Source: Ignavibacteria bacterium
GTDB taxonomy: Bacteria; Bacteroidota; Ignavibacteria; Tepidaquicellales; OLB5
Length of the DNA stretch: 8,687 bases
Reading direction: 5' to 3'
NCBI GenBank assembly: GCA_030835005.1
Contig: JAUQWT010000319.1
Location: forward strand, 1-8,687
Position numbers and translations under genes: made by a program. The notes below the pieces were generated by a model. The model searched no databases. It had not been told where the DNA came from and worked only from the letters and a program-made list of their open reading frames with translations. Positions 7,126 to 8,687 of the stretch are shown piece after piece. Positions within the stretch are counted from its first letter, which is position 1, and the number at the start of each line of letters is the position of its first letter.

Positions 7126-8298
7126 TTACTTCCCTGTTTCGGACTGCATGCCGCCTGCAAGATCATCAAAATAATATTTCTCATAATCTTTGTGAGATGA
7201 GATCAGGCTTTCAATAATTGGTATTAATTTATCATCTGAAAGTTGAAATTGGTTTGGTTTGTGTATTGCCCTGTAATCTGCCGCTATGTTTTCTGCAGTA
7301 GAAAATGTCATAAGCTCTTCCTTATCAAACTTGCTCCACCTGTTGCCCCTTGCATAACCGTAAACATCCTTGAAAAAGATAATATAATCGCCATAACTAT
7401 CGCTGCCTATATCATAAGTCTTGTAAATTATCCTGACCGGGAACTTCAGCTTTTCGTCTTCGGTAAAATTATACATCATGGATTTCTTGCTTGTTGCCCA
7501 CCAGCTAATATCCTGACTTGTAACCATCTTTTTCACAATAAAGCGTTTCATCTTGTCAATATTTCCATTGTCATTCCTTACGCAGCCGTGTGATAGAGCG
7601 CGGTATTCATTTTTAAGCAGGTAATTTTTATTAGTACCGTGGAAATAGCGCAGTGAATTCTCATCGTAATGCGCGGCGAATAAACCAAGCGGATTCCCGG
7701 GACCGGGAGGTGTACCCGGTTCAGCGGGGTCGCTCTCTGGATCTTTCCATGAAGGCCAGTTGCGAAGGCGGAAAATATTATAAAAACCGGTATAAGTTTT
7801 TGTGCCCGGTGCGCCAACAACGTTTGGCCAAACAGTCACAAGAATTGTATCATTATTATATATCTGGTAGATGCGTGATGTAAATTCAGGAATGTTGAGC
7901 TCCCACAGCATTGTTGGGGCAGGGTCTAAATAATGCTCAGGAACATTGAAGTTCAGGGTAAACTCAACATGACCAAGAGTATCGTTAATAAGTTTCTTGC
8001 TGATCTCCTTCGATCCTATTATTGCAGAGATCTCTTCATCGCTAATAATTGGATACAGATCGACCAGGTATTCTTCGATCTTCGCATCGATGCTTTCAAC
8101 ATCTTCTATCGGAAATGATATTTTTTGGTAGCCTTTGGGAGTATCCTTGGGTAATTCCGTGTTAACAACCGGCGCTTCCTCGCCAATTTTAGTCGATTTC
8201 ATCGCATCCTGGCCAAAATCCGCCTGAGTATAAGCGAACAACAGCCCAAAAGCCGCTAAAAGTACCGCAAAAAACTTGAATTTAGATGTCTTTTTCAA
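7126..8298 (-). CDS. L,D-transpeptidase (YkuD domain), exported
   Basis: This 390-residue periplasmic enzyme of the YkuD/ErfK/YcbB superfamily should form 3-3 peptidoglycan cross-links or attach proteins to peptidoglycan stem peptides via a cysteine acyl-enzyme. A Sec signal peptide covers about residues 1-26 (KKTSKFK, then a hydrophobic core). Residues about 138-295 form the catalytic domain, with the HGTN motif at 220-223 and RALSHGCVRN (233-242) carrying His237 and the nucleophile Cys239. A Pro/Gly-rich insertion (182-205, PESDPAEPGTPPGPGNPLG) precedes the catalytic motif. It may act as a lid and is longer than I expect in minimal YkuD domains. Residues 27-137 and 298-390 match nothing I recognise; no LysM or SH3 domain is evident. 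Translation starts at TTG, directly preceded by an in-frame TAA. The signal peptide right after it makes TTG the credible start. It is the first gene of the minus-strand group. Confidence 0.92.
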   Translation of the reverse strand: MKKTSKFKFFAVLLAAFGLLFAYTQADFGQDAMKSTKIGEEAPVVNTELPKDTPKGYQKISFPIEDVESIDAKIEEYLVDLYPIISDEEISAIIGSKEISKKLINDTLGHVEFTLNFNVPEHYLDPAPTMLWELNIPEFTSRIYQIYNNDTILVTVWPNVVGAPGTKTYTGFYNIFRLRNWPSWKDPESDPAEPGTPPGPGNPLGLFAAHYDENSLRYFHGTNKNYLLKNEYRALSHGCVRNDNGNIDKMKRFIVKKMVTSQDISWWATSKKSMMYNFTEDEKLKFPVRIIYKTYDIGSDSYGDYIIFFKDVYGYARGNRWSKFDKEELMTFSTAENIAADYRAIHKPNQFQLSDDKLIPIIESLISSHKDYEKYYFDDLAGGMQSETGK

Positions 8299-8350
8299 TT
8301 ATTTATTTTTAGAACCGTAAATTTACCTTAATTTTCGTACTTATTCAAAC

Positions 8351-8358
8351 CAAAATTA
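8351..8358 (-). promoter_or_regulatory. Bacteroidota-type -7 promoter element for the L,D-transpeptidase
   Basis: Read on the minus strand this is TAATTTTG, an exact TAnnTTTG match. It predicts a transcription start near 8344-8346 and an untranslated leader of about 46 bases before the TTG at 8298. The leader is A-rich just before the start (AAAAATAAATAA) and has no Shine-Dalgarno site. No clear -33 TTG is seen at the usual distance. Confidence 0.4.
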
Positions 8359-8387
8359 CAGGAAAAAAATTCTAATCTTAGCTTTCC

Positions 8388-8434
8388 GGACAAGGTGGCA
8401 TGACCCTTGTTCATGTTGCAGGATGCTGCCACCT
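8388..8434 (+). promoter_or_regulatory. Overlapping, mutually exclusive hairpins in divergent spacer
   Basis: AGGTGGCA (8393-8400) is a perfect inverted match of TGCCACCT (8427-8434). Its left arm overlaps a second stem, GGACAAGG (8388-8395) with CCTTGTTC (8405-8412), which has one G-U pair. A third dyad, CATGA/TCATG (8399-8403/8411-8415), can sit inside the outer stem if that stem is trimmed to 6 bp. AAATTTT follows. The arrangement resembles an attenuator or a compact repeat. It also lies between divergent promoter matches, where it could act as an operator. Its role is unknown. Confidence 0.45.
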
Positions 8435-8466
8435 AAATTTTCATAAGAATTATAATTTAATTGTGG

Positions 8467-8474
8467 TAACTTTG
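8467..8474 (+). promoter_or_regulatory. Bacteroidota-type -7 promoter element for the YkgJ-like gene
   Basis: TAACTTTG is an exact TAnnTTTG match ending 9 bases before the ATG at 8484. Used as a -7 element it would give a leader of only a few bases, so a near-leaderless transcript. No Shine-Dalgarno sequence is visible, in agreement with that. No convincing -33 box is seen. Confidence 0.4.
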
Positions 8475-8483
8475 TTCCATTAT

Positions 8484-8687
8484 ATGGCCGATTTCAAAAA
8501 GAAATTTTATGATATCACTTCGCTTATTCAGGCTGAGTTCGACCGTAATCTTGAATTGTACGGCGATAAGATCCAGTGCCGCCGCGGATGCTCGAAATGC
8601 TGCTCGCAGATCTTCCGCATAACACCGCTTGACGGCTGGATGATTAGTGAACACGTTAGACAATTACCTGAAGCAAGAAGAACTGCA
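8484..8687 (+). CDS. YkgJ-type cysteine-cluster protein (N-terminal part)
   Basis: The first 68 codons of a gene run off the right edge. The start MADFKKKFYDITSLIQAEFDR is followed by IQCRRGCSKCCSQIFRITPLD, with Cys32, Cys36, Cys39 and Cys40 forming the CxxxCxxCC cluster typical of the YkgJ/Fe-S or zinc-chelating domain family (named from its conserved cysteines; biochemical role poorly defined). Further cysteines expected downstream in the family lie outside the window. No signal peptide is seen, so it is presumably cytoplasmic. The ATG at 8484 is chosen because it gives a normal N-terminus and lies just after a TAnnTTTG element. An in-frame GTG at 8463 is possible but would overlap that element. 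The gene is divergent from the L,D-transpeptidase gene with a 185-base shared upstream region. Confidence 0.8.
   Translation, partial: MADFKKKFYDITSLIQAEFDRNLELYGDKIQCRRGCSKCCSQIFRITPLDGWMISEHVRQLPEARRTA

Noticed and set aside
7096..7128. Possible stop read-through fusing the L,D-transpeptidase to the barrel protein, since the TAA is in frame
   Set aside because: The second frame begins with its own signal peptide and nothing near the stop suggests recoding; two separate exported proteins are simpler.
7243..7883. Plus-strand and second minus-strand open frames within the L,D-transpeptidase gene
   Set aside because: They overlap the catalytic domain (HGTN and SHGCVR) in other frames; composition looks non-coding.
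8457..8663. 68-codon minus-strand open frame opposite the YkgJ-like gene
   Set aside because: The plus strand carries the CxxxCxxCC cluster in a sensible frame; the antisense frame shows nothing recognisable.

Overview
The window looks like a chromosomal stretch from the Bacteroidota/Chlorobiota/Ignavibacteriota group, most plausibly an Ignavibacteria-like lineage. Four observations support this. The DNA is AT-rich. Exact matches to the Bacteroidota-type -7 promoter element TAnnTTTG sit just upstream of three genes. Recognisable Shine-Dalgarno sites are nearly absent. A large outer-membrane protein carries a SprA-like segment. The assignment is inference from gene content and signals, not from a marker gene.

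Layout. Positions 3-176 (+) hold the tail of an unrecognised basic protein cut by the window edge. Positions 137-272 hold a compound inverted-repeat element that overlaps that gene's 3' end. Next is a (+) two-gene unit: gpsA (357-1355), translationally coupled through a 4-nt overlap to an Amidohydrolase_3/YtcJ-type metal hydrolase (1352-2923). It meets a (-) group tail-to-tail with a 4-nt overlap. In transcription order that group is a secreted L,D-transpeptidase (8298-7126), a 1179-residue outer-membrane beta-barrel candidate with a SprA-like N-terminal region (7098-3559), and a SpoU/TrmH-family RNA 2'-O-methyltransferase (3462-2920). After a divergent intergenic region containing competing hairpins, a YkgJ-type CxxxCxxCC protein starts at 8484 (+) and runs off the end.

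Functions. gpsA supplies sn-glycerol-3-phosphate for phospholipids. The adjacent L,D-transpeptidase and large barrel protein, 27 nt apart, form an envelope pair, which suggests a joint role between peptidoglycan and outer membrane. The amidohydrolase and methyltransferase are housekeeping-type enzymes of uncertain substrate. The best candidate for something undescribed is the L,D-transpeptidase plus half-length SprA-like barrel pair. Next come the compound repeat at the left edge and the mutually exclusive hairpins at 8388-8434. I see no CRISPR array, tRNA, rRNA, transposase or phage gene. No stretch longer than 300 bases lacks a gene.
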